A program made the translations under genes and the position numbers. The notes beneath the pieces are model-generated. The model was given only the letters and a program-made list of their open reading frames with translations, had not been told where the DNA came from and ran no database searches. A stretch of 45,868 nt of DNA from JBFKAV01 sp041621405 (GTDB lineage Bacteria; Pseudomonadota; Alphaproteobacteria; Rhodobacterales; Rhodobacteraceae), in NCBI GenBank assembly GCA_041621405.1, contig JBFKAV010000008.1, forward strand, positions 1 through 45,868. The letters run 5' to 3'. Below are positions 8,039 through 15,902 of this stretch, piece after piece; positions within the stretch are counted from its first letter, which is position 1; the number at the start of each line of letters is the position of its first letter.

Positions 8039-8971
8039 ATGGCCTACGTTAACAACATCCGCATGTTCGTCCGCGTCTACGAGCTTGGCAGCATGAGCGC
8101 GGCGGCGCGCGACCAGCGCACCTCGCCGGCCGTCGCCTCGGCGCGGATCTCAGATCTGGAAAAGCACCTTGGCGTGCGCCTCTTCAACCGCACCACCCGG
8201 ACCTTGCAGCCCACCGAGAACGGCCGGCTATTCTACCAAGGCGCGCTGAAGATCCTCGACGCGATCGAGGCGGCCGAGGCCACGGTTGCCGAGGCGACGC
8301 ACAATCCACGCGGCACGATCTTCGTCGCCGCCCCCCTCGGCGTCGGCCGGCGCTTCATCGCGCCCCACGTGCCGGCCTTTAAGGACGAATACCCCCAGAT
8401 CGATGTGCGGCTCAGGATGTCGGACCGCGCGATCGACGTGACCGGCGAGGGGCTCGACGTCGCTTTCCACCTCGGCACGCTGGAGGACAGCGCGCTCAAG
8501 GTTCGCGTCATCGCCGATTGCCCGCGGCTCCTCTGCGCGGCGCCCGCCTACATTGCCGCCCACGGCAAGCCCGAGACCGGCGAGGCGCTGATCCGCGACG
8601 GCCATGCCTGCCTCAACCTCCGCTTCCCCGGCGCGCGCGAGTTCCAGTGGACGCTGATGACCGCCGACGGCCCCCAGCGATACGAGGTCAGCGGCCCATA
8701 CGAGAGCGACGACGGCGACGTACTGACCGGCTGGGCGCTGGCCGGGCGGGGTATCGTGCTCAAGCCTTGGTTCGAGGTGGCCGGGCACCTGCGCTCGGGT
8801 GAATTGGTTCCGGTGGCCGAGGCGACGCCGCCCTTGCCGGTGCAGCTTGCCGCGCTGACCCCGCATCGCCGGCTGCGCGACCCCAAGACCCGTCTCTTCA
8901 GCGATTTCATGATCACCCACTGCAAGGCTGAGCTGGCCCGCGCGGTCGAAGGCCTCGATGTCCCGCGCTGA
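8039..8971 (+). CDS. LysR-family regulator, probably of urate catabolism
   Basis: 310 residues: an N-terminal winged HTH (residues about 5-63, with SMSAAARDQRTSPAVASARISDLEKHLGVRLFNR) and a periplasmic-binding-like effector domain (about 90-300). It is transcribed divergently from puuD, the classical arrangement for a LysR regulator controlling its neighbour, and it stands beside hiuH and puuE. Urate or an early ureide could be the inducer, by inference. The best AGGAGG (8006-8011) is about 28 bases before ATG 8039, and no in-frame start is closer, so the leader is unusual or that motif is not the real ribosome-binding site. Downstream are strong hairpins before the convergent hiuH. Confidence 0.88.
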   Translation: MAYVNNIRMFVRVYELGSMSAAARDQRTSPAVASARISDLEKHLGVRLFNRTTRTLQPTENGRLFYQGALKILDAIEAAEATVAEATHNPRGTIFVAAPLGVGRRFIAPHVPAFKDEYPQIDVRLRMSDRAIDVTGEGLDVAFHLGTLEDSALKVRVIADCPRLLCAAPAYIAAHGKPETGEALIRDGHACLNLRFPGAREFQWTLMTADGPQRYEVSGPYESDDGDVLTGWALAGRGIVLKPWFEVAGHLRSGELVPVAEATPPLPVQLAALTPHRRLRDPKTRLFSDFMITHCKAELARAVEGLDVPR

Positions 8972-9004
8972 ACGTGCCCGGTAGCGCTCCCGCCCCCGGC
9001 CAGC

Positions 9005-9058
9005 GCGGCTAAGCCGCTTGCCCGGCGTTGGGCCGGGCGCCGCGCTTGCGCGCGGCGC
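9005..9058. terminator. Hairpin cluster between convergent lysR and hiuH
   Basis: Two stem-loops: GCGGC-TAA-GCCGC at 9005-9017 and a 9-bp perfect stem at 9037-9045/9050-9058 with a TTGC loop. They lie between two convergent genes, but no clear T-run follows on either strand, so a terminator role is inferred from position. Confidence 0.45.
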
Positions 9059-9146
9059 GGGGGAGCTGGGGAGCTGTCTGCGCCCTTTTCGCCTCAGAGC
9101 GAATTCACTCCCGAGGAGCCTTGATTCCGGGAAAAGACCTGATGTC

Positions 9147-9506
9147 CTAGCTGCCGCGGTAGGTGGAATAGCCATAGGGCGAGAGCAGCAGAGGCACGTG
9201 ATAGTGCGCCTCGGCGTCGTTGATGCCGAAACGGATCGGGATCTCGTCGAGGAACATCGGCTCGAGCCCCGCCTGCCCGGTGGCCTTCAGGTACTCGCCC
9301 GCGGTGAAGATCAACTCGTAGCTGCCCGGCGCGAAGCTCGCCTTCGGCAGGATCGGTGCATCGGTGCGGCCGTCGTGGTTGGTGACGGCCTCGCCGATCT
9401 TGGTCCGGCTCTGTCCCGAGATCCGGTAGAGCGCGATCGGCACGCCCTCGGCGGGCACGCCGCGCGCGGTGTCGAGCACGTGAGTGGTGAGGTATCCGTT
9501 CGCCAT
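9147..9506 (-). CDS. hiuH: 5-hydroxyisourate hydrolase
   Basis: 119 residues, transthyretin-like fold. The family signatures are all visible: the N-terminal LTTHVLDTARGVPA with catalytic His, an internal R-T-D-A-P-type segment, and the C-terminal YRGS (residues 116-119). It hydrolyses 5-hydroxyisourate made by PuuD to OHCU. Two ATG codons are close together (9512 and 9506); AGGAGG is 8 bases before 9506 but only 2 before 9512, so 9506 is preferred. No signal peptide is present, so it is cytoplasmic. It is divergent from the puuE-uraD fusion, which handles the next two steps. Confidence 0.95.
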   Translation of the reverse strand: MANGYLTTHVLDTARGVPAEGVPIALYRISGQSRTKIGEAVTNHDGRTDAPILPKASFAPGSYELIFTAGEYLKATGQAGLEPMFLDEIPIRFGINDAEAHYHVPLLLSPYGYSTYRGS

Positions 9507-9586
9507 CGCCATCTCCTCCTTCGGCCATCGGTCCAGCTTGCCCAATCGCCGCGGAAAAGGCGACTGCCGCAACTGGCGGAAGGTCC

Positions 9587-9603
9587 TTCAGGAAAATCCT
9601 GAA
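9587..9603. promoter_or_regulatory. Perfect palindrome in hiuH/puuE divergent promoter region
   Basis: TTCAGGA-AAA-TCCTGAA, a 17-bp perfect inverted repeat in the 151-bp gap between divergent hiuH and puuE. It is upstream of an AT-rich stretch with a GATAAT at 9631 that could be a -10 box for puuE. It is a likely operator for shared control; the binding protein is unknown. Confidence 0.5.
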
Positions 9604-9657
9604 AGTCGCAGGGATTTTTTCACGTTAGAAGATAATGACAGGCTGTGGAGGGCCGAC

Positions 9658-11061
9658 ATGCAGCGCTATCCGCGCGACTTCCGGGGCTACGGCGCCGAGC
9701 CGCCTGACGCCGGATGGCCGGGCGGCGCGAAGGTGGCCGTGAGCCTGGTGCTGAACTACGAGGAAGGCGGCGAGAACTGCCTGCTGCACGGCGACGCAGC
9801 CTCCGAGGCCTTTCTCTCCGAGATCGTCGGCGCCCAGCCCTGGCCAGGGCAGCGGCACTGGAACATGGAGTCGATCTACGACTATGGCGCGCGCGCCGGC
9901 TTCTGGCGGCTCTTTCGCCTGATGGGCGGGCTGCCGGTCACCGTCTACGGTGTGGCGACGGCGCTCGCGCGCAACCCGGAACAAGTGGCGGCGATGAAGC
10001 AGGCCGGCTGGGAGATTGCCTCGCACGGGCTGAAATGGGTCGAGCACAAGGATATGCCCGAAGAGGAAGAGCGCGCCCAGATCGCCGAGGCGATCCGGCT
10101 CCACACCGAGGTCACCGGCGCCCGCCCGACCGGCTGGTACACCGGGCGCTGCTCGATGAACACCGTCAGGCTTACCGCCGAGCAGGACTTCGACTGGATC
10201 TCGGATACCTACGACGACGACCTGCCCTACTGGCTCGAGGCCGGCGACCGGCACCAGCTGGTGATCCCCTACACGCTCGATGCGAACGACATGCGCTTCG
10301 CCACGCCGCAGGGCTTCAACACCGGCGACCACTTCCTCCAGTACCTCAAGGACGCGCTCGACTGCCTGATCGCGGAGGGTGAGGCGGGCCGGGCGAAGAT
10401 GATGTCGGTCGGCCTGCACTGCCGGCTGATCGGCCGCCCCGGCCGCGTCATGGGCTTTGCCCGCTTTCTCGACTACGCGCGCGAGAGGGGCGCCTGGTTC
10501 GCCACCCGCGGCCAGATCGCCGCACATTGGCGCGAACACCACCCGCCAGCCCAGCGCGAGCGCCCCTCGGCGATGGACAAGGCCAGCTTCGTCGCCCGCT
10601 TCGGCGGCATCTTCGAGCATTCCCCCTGGGTTGCCGAGCGCGCCCACGCGCTCGAACTCGGCCCCGCCCACGACAGCGCTACCGGGCTCCTGGGCGCGCT
10701 CGCCCGGGTCTTCCGCTCGGCCTCCCGCGAGGAGCGCCTTGGCGTGCTCACCGCCCATCCCGACCTCGCCGGCAAGCTCGCCCAGGCGAAGCGGCTGACG
10801 AGCGAAAGCACCGCCGAGCAGGCCTCCGTCGGGCTCGACGCGCTGACCGACGCGGAACGCGCCCGCTTCGAGCGCCTCAACGCCGACTACGTCGCAAAGC
10901 ACGGCTTCCCGTTCATCATCGCGGTCCGCGACAACACCAAGGCCTCGATTCTGGCGGCCTTCGAAACGCGCATCGCGAACGACACCGAGACCGAGTTCGC
11001 GACGGCCTGCGCCCAGGTCGAACGCATCGCCGAGCTCAGGTTGAAGGACATGGCCCCATGA
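9658..11061 (+). CDS. puuE: Fused allantoinase (PuuE) and OHCU decarboxylase (UraD)
   Basis: 467 residues with two enzyme domains. Residues 1 to about 300 are a polysaccharide-deacetylase-like PuuE allantoinase (RYPRDFRGYG opening, NYEEGGEN, EIASHGLKWVEH). Residues about 306-467 are OHCU decarboxylase (FVARFGGIFEHSPWVAERA, LTAHPDLAGKLA, KHGFPFIIAVRDNTK). The C-terminal domain converts OHCU to S-allantoin and the N-terminal domain opens allantoin to allantoate, so the fusion joins consecutive steps. Start ATG 9658 follows GGAGGG; the frame upstream to 9484 is non-homologous. Its stop overlaps the allE start by ATGA. Such fusions are known in alphaproteobacteria. Confidence 0.94.
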   Translation: MQRYPRDFRGYGAEPPDAGWPGGAKVAVSLVLNYEEGGENCLLHGDAASEAFLSEIVGAQPWPGQRHWNMESIYDYGARAGFWRLFRLMGGLPVTVYGVATALARNPEQVAAMKQAGWEIASHGLKWVEHKDMPEEEERAQIAEAIRLHTEVTGARPTGWYTGRCSMNTVRLTAEQDFDWISDTYDDDLPYWLEAGDRHQLVIPYTLDANDMRFATPQGFNTGDHFLQYLKDALDCLIAEGEAGRAKMMSVGLHCRLIGRPGRVMGFARFLDYARERGAWFATRGQIAAHWREHHPPAQRERPSAMDKASFVARFGGIFEHSPWVAERAHALELGPAHDSATGLLGALARVFRSASREERLGVLTAHPDLAGKLAQAKRLTSESTAEQASVGLDALTDAERARFERLNADYVAKHGFPFIIAVRDNTKASILAAFETRIANDTETEFATACAQVERIAELRLKDMAP

Positions 11062-11903
11062 GCGACTACCACGCCCCGACCGGCGGCCTGCCGCCGCAGA
11101 CCGCGCTACATACCGGCCGCGCGGTCTTCACCGAGGCCTACGCGGTGATCCCTCGGGGCGTGATGTCCGACATCGTGACGAGCTTCCTGCCGGGCTGGAG
11201 CGGCACCCGGGCCTGGGTCATCGCGCGGCCGATGACGGGCTTTGCCGAGACCTTCTCGCACTACCTGATGGAGGTCGCCCCGAAAGGCGGTTCCGACATG
11301 CCCGAACCCGAAGAGGGCGCCGAGGGCGTCATCTTCGTCACCCACGGCGCGCTCTGGCTCGACATCGGCACCGAGGACCACGAGCTCGGCCCCGGCGGCT
11401 ATGCCTACTGCCCTCCGGGCAGCTTGACCCGGGTCCGGAACGGCGGCAAGGCGCCCGCCCGCTTCCACTGGATCCGCAAGCTCTACGAGCCCGCGCCGGG
11501 CGTCGAGACTCCTCCGGTGTTCGTCACCGACGAGGCCACCATCGCCCCGGACCCGATGCCCGGCACCCAGGGACGCTGGGCCACCACCCGCTTCGTCGAA
11601 TCCGACGACCTGCGCCACGACATGCACGTCAACATCGTGACCTTCGAACCGGGCGGCCTCATTCCCTTCGAGGAGACCCACGTGATGGAGCACGGCCTCT
11701 ACGTGCTCGAGGGCAAGGCCGTCTACCGGCTCAACCGCGATTGGGTCGAGGTCGAGGCGGGCGACTACATGTGGCTGCGCGCCTTCTGCCCGCAGGCCTG
11801 CTACGCTGGCGGCCCGAGGCGCTTTCGCTACCTGCTCTACAAGGACGTCAACCGCCACGCCCGCCTGCGCGGTCCTGGAGCCTTCGGAGCCCCGCAACCG
11901 TGA
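11058..11903 (+). CDS. allE: (S)-ureidoglycine aminohydrolase (bicupin)
   Basis: 281 residues, two cupin domains. The first (about 60-130) includes GVIFVTHGALWLDIG and GGYAYCPPGS. The second (about 195-270) includes PFEETHVMEHGLYVLEGKAVYRLN and DYMWLRAFCPQACYAGG, carrying the Glu/His/His/Gln-type metal ligands of AllE/UGHY. It hydrolyses S-ureidoglycine to S-ureidoglycolate, releasing ammonia, in the cytoplasm; a Mn-dependent enzyme by family. Start ATG 11058 overlaps puuE by four bases. The repeat at 11924-11961 follows and separates it from allA. The enzyme that would make ureidoglycine (allantoate amidohydrolase) is not in this window. Confidence 0.92.
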   Translation: MSDYHAPTGGLPPQTALHTGRAVFTEAYAVIPRGVMSDIVTSFLPGWSGTRAWVIARPMTGFAETFSHYLMEVAPKGGSDMPEPEEGAEGVIFVTHGALWLDIGTEDHELGPGGYAYCPPGSLTRVRNGGKAPARFHWIRKLYEPAPGVETPPVFVTDEATIAPDPMPGTQGRWATTRFVESDDLRHDMHVNIVTFEPGGLIPFEETHVMEHGLYVLEGKAVYRLNRDWVEVEAGDYMWLRAFCPQACYAGGPRRFRYLLYKDVNRHARLRGPGAFGAPQP

Positions 11904-11923
11904 CCTTTCCCTTCCTCTCGTCG

Positions 11924-11961
11924 CAAATACCTCGGGGGGTCCGGGGGGCAGCGCCCCCCGG
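11924..11961. repeat. Intergenic GC-rich hairpin repeat, copy B
   Basis: CAAATACC at 11924-11931 followed by a G-run and a perfect 9-bp stem (11941-11949 with 11953-11961, loop AGC). It is the same type as 3707-3757. It ends only nine bases before the allA start codon, in the position where a ribosome-binding site should be. Confidence 0.72.
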
Positions 11962-11970
11962 CTTCGCTGC

Positions 11971-12462
11971 ATGGCCGAGCGTCTGATCCGCCCCGAACCG
12001 CTGACCGCCGCGGCCTTCGCCCCCTTCGGCGAGGTGCTCGAGGCCGTCGGCGCGCCCGACCGGATCATCAACCAGGGCCTCTGCGGCCGCTTCCACGACC
12101 GCGCATCGCTCGACTTCGGCCCCGGGGGCCGCGCCGGGATCTCGGTCTTCCTGGCCGAGCCGCGGACGCTGCCCTACCGGCTGGAAATGGTCGAGCGTCA
12201 CCCCGAGGGCAGCCAGGCCTTCCTGCCGATGACCGAACACCCCTTCCTGGTGATCGTCGCACCCGAGGACGGCGGCGGCCCCGGCACGCCGCGCGCCTTC
12301 CTGACCAACGGCGCCCAGGGCATCAACTTCCGCCGTGGCACCTGGCACGGCGTGCTGACGCCGCTCGCCGCGCCCGGCCGCTTCGCCGTGGTCGACCGCA
12401 TCGGCCGCACCCCCAACCTCGAGGAACACTGGTTCGACGATCCCTGGACCGTCGCGCCCTGA
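11971..12462 (+). CDS. allA: Ureidoglycolate lyase
   Basis: 163 residues, AllA fold. It contains the signatures INQGLCGRFHDRA, RHPEGSQAFLPM and GINFRRGTWHGVLTPL. It cleaves S-ureidoglycolate to glyoxylate and urea, the last step of the ureide pathway here. The glyoxylate is the substrate of the bhc operon 2.4 kb downstream. ATG 11971 is the only start that keeps the conserved N-terminus; no Shine-Dalgarno is visible because hairpin repeat copy B abuts the start, so translation may be coupled to allE or depend on folding. The permease gene follows after 56 bases with its own GGAGG. Confidence 0.93.
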   Translation: MAERLIRPEPLTAAAFAPFGEVLEAVGAPDRIINQGLCGRFHDRASLDFGPGGRAGISVFLAEPRTLPYRLEMVERHPEGSQAFLPMTEHPFLVIVAPEDGGGPGTPRAFLTNGAQGINFRRGTWHGVLTPLAAPGRFAVVDRIGRTPNLEEHWFDDPWTVAP

Positions 12463-12518
12463 CGCCGCACCCGCGCCGCGACGCGGGTGCAAGACAACAG
12501 CCACAGGAGGAGAAACGC

Positions 12519-13943
12519 ATGGCTGACACATCCCTCGGTACGCCCGAGCAACTAAGAGACCCGGGCTACACACCGCCCATCGCCAAGGCGATCCCGCTCG
12601 GGATCCAGCACGTGCTTGCGATGTTCGTATCGAATGTGACGCCAGCGATCATCATTGCCGGCGCCGCCGGGTTCGGCTTCGGCTCGAACTCGCCGGACTT
12701 TCCGGAAATGATCTACATGATCCAGATGTCGATGGTGTTCGCCGGCGTCGCGACGCTGTTCCAGACCATCGGCGTCGGACCGATGGGCGCGCGGCTGCCG
12801 ATCGTGCAGGGCACCAGCTTCGCCTTCCTGCCGATCATGATCCCGCTGGTGGCGGGCAAGGGCGTCGACGCGATGGCCGGCCTGATGGGCGGCATCCTGA
12901 TCGGCGGCCTGTTCCAGGGCTCGCTGGGCCTGATCATCAACAAGATCCGCTTCGCGCTGCCGCCGCTGGTCACCGGGCTGATCGTCACCATGATTGGCCT
13001 GGCGCTGGTGCGCGTCGGCATCCAGTACGCCGCGGGCGGAGTGCCGGCGATCGGCACGCCGGAATACGGCAGCCTGCAGAACTGGTTCGTGGCGCTGGTG
13101 GTCATCGTCGTCACCCTCGCGCTGAAGTTCTTCACCCGGGGCATGATGTCGATCTCGGCGGTGCTGCTCGGCCTGATCGCCGGCTACGTGGTCGCGCTCT
13201 TCATGGGCATGGTCAGCTTCGGCAACGTGGCGAATGCCGCGGTGTTCGCGCTGCCCGACCCGCTGCACTTCGGGCTTGAGTTCCAGGTCGCCGCGATCGT
13301 CGGCTTCTGCTTCATGGGCGTGGTCTCGGCGATCGAGACGGTGGGCGACGTCAGCGGCATCACCAAGGGCGGCGCCGGCCGCGAGGCGACCGGCGACGAG
13401 CTGGCGGGCGCGACCTATGCCGACGGCTTCGGTTCGGCCATCGCCGGCCTCTTCGGCGGCCTGCCGAACACCTCGTTCAGCCAGAACGTGGGCCTGATCG
13501 CCATGACCGGGATCATGAGCCGCCACGTCGTGACCTGCGGCGCGATCTTCCTGATCGTTGCCGGGCTGGTGCCCAAGGTCGGCGCGGCGATCTCGACGGT
13601 GCCGATCGAGGTTCTGGGCGGCGGCGTCATCGTGATGTTCGGCATGGTGGTGGCCGCCGGCGTCTCGATGCTTAGCGACGTGAACTGGAACCGGCGCAAC
13701 ATGGTGATCTTCGCCATCGCGCTGTCGGTCGGTCTCGGTCTGCAACTGGAGCCCGGTGGCGTCCAGCACCTGCCCGACACGCTCAGGGTACTGATGACCA
13801 GCGGGCTCCTGCCGGCGGCGGTGATCGCCATCGTGCTGAACCTGGTGCTGCCGCAAGAGCTGTCGGACGAGGCGACCGAGGAAGTCTCCGGCGGCCACGC
13901 CGGCCACGGCCTCGGCTCGCTGCCGAAGGACGACCGGGCCTGA
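12519..13943 (+). CDS. NCS2 (uracil/xanthine family) permease, probable urate/xanthine transporter
   Basis: 474 residues with about 14 hydrophobic segments, nucleobase:cation symporter-2 family. The NAT signature reads Q-N-V-G-L-I-A-M-T-G (about residues 325-334), of the purine (urate/xanthine) rather than uracil kind. ETVGDVSGITKGG holds the conserved Glu of the substrate site. It is an inner-membrane proton symporter. Start ATG 12519 is preceded by ACAGGAGGAG. As the last gene of the ureide unit it most likely imports urate or xanthine. A rho-independent-like terminator follows at 13995-14027. Confidence 0.9.
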   Translation: MADTSLGTPEQLRDPGYTPPIAKAIPLGIQHVLAMFVSNVTPAIIIAGAAGFGFGSNSPDFPEMIYMIQMSMVFAGVATLFQTIGVGPMGARLPIVQGTSFAFLPIMIPLVAGKGVDAMAGLMGGILIGGLFQGSLGLIINKIRFALPPLVTGLIVTMIGLALVRVGIQYAAGGVPAIGTPEYGSLQNWFVALVVIVVTLALKFFTRGMMSISAVLLGLIAGYVVALFMGMVSFGNVANAAVFALPDPLHFGLEFQVAAIVGFCFMGVVSAIETVGDVSGITKGGAGREATGDELAGATYADGFGSAIAGLFGGLPNTSFSQNVGLIAMTGIMSRHVVTCGAIFLIVAGLVPKVGAAISTVPIEVLGGGVIVMFGMVVAAGVSMLSDVNWNRRNMVIFAIALSVGLGLQLEPGGVQHLPDTLRVLMTSGLLPAAVIAIVLNLVLPQELSDEATEEVSGGHAGHGLGSLPKDDRA

Positions 13944-13994
13944 GGAAAGACCGCGTCGGCCGGAGTCCGCGGGGGTTCCGGCCGGACCGGCCAG

Positions 13995-14027
13995 AAAAAG
14001 GGGCGCCCCTCGCCGGGGGCGCCTTCT
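13995..14027. terminator. Bidirectional terminator after the permease gene
   Basis: Stem GGCGCCCC (14002-14009) pairs with GGGGCGCC (14016-14023), flanked by an A-rich run before it and TTCTT after it, so it could end both the plus-strand ureide transcript and the minus-strand bhc/paiB transcript. A second GC-rich inverted repeat lies just upstream around 13958-13983. Confidence 0.65.
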
Positions 14028-14091
14028 TCGCTTCGGCGCTGGTGCCTGCGTCGACACCGCGAAGGGCCCTCGTAGAGGGCACTTGCTCGCC

Positions 14092-14715
14092 TCACTCCGG
14101 CGGCGCCACCAAACCGGCCACGCCGCTCATGTTGCCGCTTTCCCGCAGGCCCCGGGCGACACCGCGGCGATCGGCCTCGTCGCGGTTCTGGCTCATCTTC
14201 CACTTGCCGTCGATCCGGGCGACCGGGATCTCCAGGCCGACGATGCCACGCACCTGCGCGGCGACGAACGGCGCGGGCGCATCGGCCACTGCCCAGGGCT
14301 CGGCCCGGCCGGCCTCCTGCGCCTCGGTCAGCGCCGTGATCTGCGCCGCCAGCCATTCCGGCGCGTCGATCACCTCGGGCACGCCCGCGACCTGAACCAC
14401 CACGTAGTTCCAGGTCGGCACGACCTTGCCGTGCTCGGCCTTCGCGGCATACCAGGACGGCGAGACATAAGCCTCGGGCCCCTGAAAGATCACCAGCGCC
14501 TCCTCCGCCTCGCGCAGGGCGTGCAGGTGCGGGTTCGCCCGCGCCAGATGCGCGCGCAGGACCGGCCCCGCAACGGTGTCGACCAGCAGGAAGGGCACCA
14601 GGTCCGCCATCAGCCCGGCAGGCCCCGGGGTCACCAGGGTGCCGAACGGATGGGCACGGATCAGCGCATGAAGGATTTTGGGGCGGTCTTCGCGGAAGGC
14701 GGCGGGCTGATACAT
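14092..14715 (-). CDS. PaiB-like FMN-binding protein
   Basis: 207 residues of the PaiB / FMN-binding negative transcriptional regulator family: MYQPAAF opening, HPFGTLVT, split-barrel segments, YVSPSWY, VPTWNYVVVQVAG, and a C-terminal KWKMSQNR. The family binds flavin through a split beta-barrel; regulatory roles were reported for Bacillus PaiB but are not established generally. Start ATG at 14715 removes a non-homologous extension to 14784. It lies downstream of bhcD on the same strand, 111 bases apart, and may be cotranscribed with it. Its role in glyoxylate metabolism, if any, is unknown. Confidence 0.85.
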   Translation of the reverse strand: MYQPAAFREDRPKILHALIRAHPFGTLVTPGPAGLMADLVPFLLVDTVAGPVLRAHLARANPHLHALREAEEALVIFQGPEAYVSPSWYAAKAEHGKVVPTWNYVVVQVAGVPEVIDAPEWLAAQITALTEAQEAGRAEPWAVADAPAPFVAAQVRGIVGLEIPVARIDGKWKMSQNRDEADRRGVARGLRESGNMSGVAGLVAPPE

Positions 14716-14826
14716 CGGCGCCTCTCCATCGTCCCTCTTGCGCGACACGGGCCGACCAGGTGCCACGGCCAGAGGAGGGGGCAACCCGAGTGCCGCCCCT
14801 GTTCGCCCTCGCCGGGCCCCCGTGCC

Positions 14827-15795
14827 TCAGACCTCGACCTCGATCGCCACGCCGCGCTCGCGGGCGATCCGGACCGCCACGGCCGCCACCGCGAGATCCT
14901 GCAGCCCGACGCCCGTGCCGTCGAAGAGCGTGATCTCCTCGGCGCTCGTCCGCCCCCGATGGGTTCCGTTCACCACCGCGCCGATCTGGGTGATGTCCGC
15001 CGCATCGATCAGCCCGGAGGCCACGGCGTGCTGCGCCTCGCCGATCGAAACCGACTGCGCCACCTCGTCGGTGAAGACCGTCGCGCGCTTCAGCAGCGCC
15101 GCCTCCACCTCCTGCTTGCCCTTGGTGTCGGTGCCCATGCAGGCGAGATGCGTGCCGGGCCTCACATGCGCGTCCATCAGCGAGGGCGCGAAGGCCGAGG
15201 TGATGGTGATGATCACGTCCGCCTCTGCCCCCAGGTCCTCGAGTGTGACGGCCTCGAATGGCAGCCCCAGCTCGCCGGCGGTCTCGGCCAGCCGCGGCAG
15301 CATCTCCGGATGGAGGTTCCACGCCACCACCTTCTCGAAGGCCCGTTGCTTTACCGCCGCGCGCAGCTGGAAATGCGACTGATGGCCGGCGCCGACCATG
15401 CCAAGCACCTTGGCGTCCTTGCGCGCCAGATGCTTGATCGAGACCGACGAGGCCGCCGCCGTCCTCAGCGCGGTCAGGAGATTGCCGCCCACCATCGCCG
15501 TCGGCCGCCCGGTATCGGGGTCGAACAGGAAGACCGTCGACTGGTGATTGATGATGCCCTGCTTCTCGAGGTTCTGCGGCCAGTAGCCGCCGGCCTTCAG
15601 CCCCAGCACCATGCCGGCCCGGTCGAACCCGCCCTTGAAGCCGTAGAGCGCATCGACGTGCCCGATCGCCTCGCGCACCACCGGGAAGTTGTAGGCCTCG
15701 CCCGATGCCATGGCGCCGAACACCGCCTCCACCGCCTCGAACGCCGCCTCCGCCGAGATCAGCCCGGCGATCTCCTTCTCCGGCACGATGAACAT
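14827..15795 (-). CDS. bhcD: Iminosuccinate reductase of the beta-hydroxyaspartate cycle
   Basis: 322 residues of the ornithine cyclodeaminase/mu-crystallin family with a Rossmann motif GMVGAGHQ (near residue 135) and conserved VGGNLLTALRTAA. On sequence alone it could be ornithine cyclodeaminase, but it is the fourth gene of a complete bhcA-B-C-D order, so iminosuccinate reductase (reducing iminosuccinate to L-aspartate with NADH) is by far the best call. Start ATG 15795 is preceded by AGGAGGA; the frame beyond is not conserved. It follows bhcC after a 107-bp gap with a degenerate hairpin repeat. Confidence 0.92.
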   Translation of the reverse strand: MFIVPEKEIAGLISAEAAFEAVEAVFGAMASGEAYNFPVVREAIGHVDALYGFKGGFDRAGMVLGLKAGGYWPQNLEKQGIINHQSTVFLFDPDTGRPTAMVGGNLLTALRTAAASSVSIKHLARKDAKVLGMVGAGHQSHFQLRAAVKQRAFEKVVAWNLHPEMLPRLAETAGELGLPFEAVTLEDLGAEADVIITITSAFAPSLMDAHVRPGTHLACMGTDTKGKQEVEAALLKRATVFTDEVAQSVSIGEAQHAVASGLIDAADITQIGAVVNGTHRGRTSAEEITLFDGTGVGLQDLAVAAVAVRIARERGVAIEVEV

Positions 15796-15855
15796 CTCGC
15801 GTCCTCCTGTCAGCCGGAAGGGCGGAAGCCGCCAGGCCGCCGCCCCTCGTTCACC

Positions 15856-15888
15856 TGGTTCCAATTGCTACCGCGGGGTTCCCCGAGG
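15856..15888. repeat. Possible degenerate copy of the intergenic hairpin repeat
   Basis: On the plus strand TTCCAA and, after an insertion, ACCGCGGGG followed by TTCCCC resemble the head of the repeat at 3706-3720. It is in the bhcC-bhcD gap. Similarity is partial and may be chance. Confidence 0.35.
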
Positions 15889-15902
15889 CACCGCCCGTGC
15901 CG

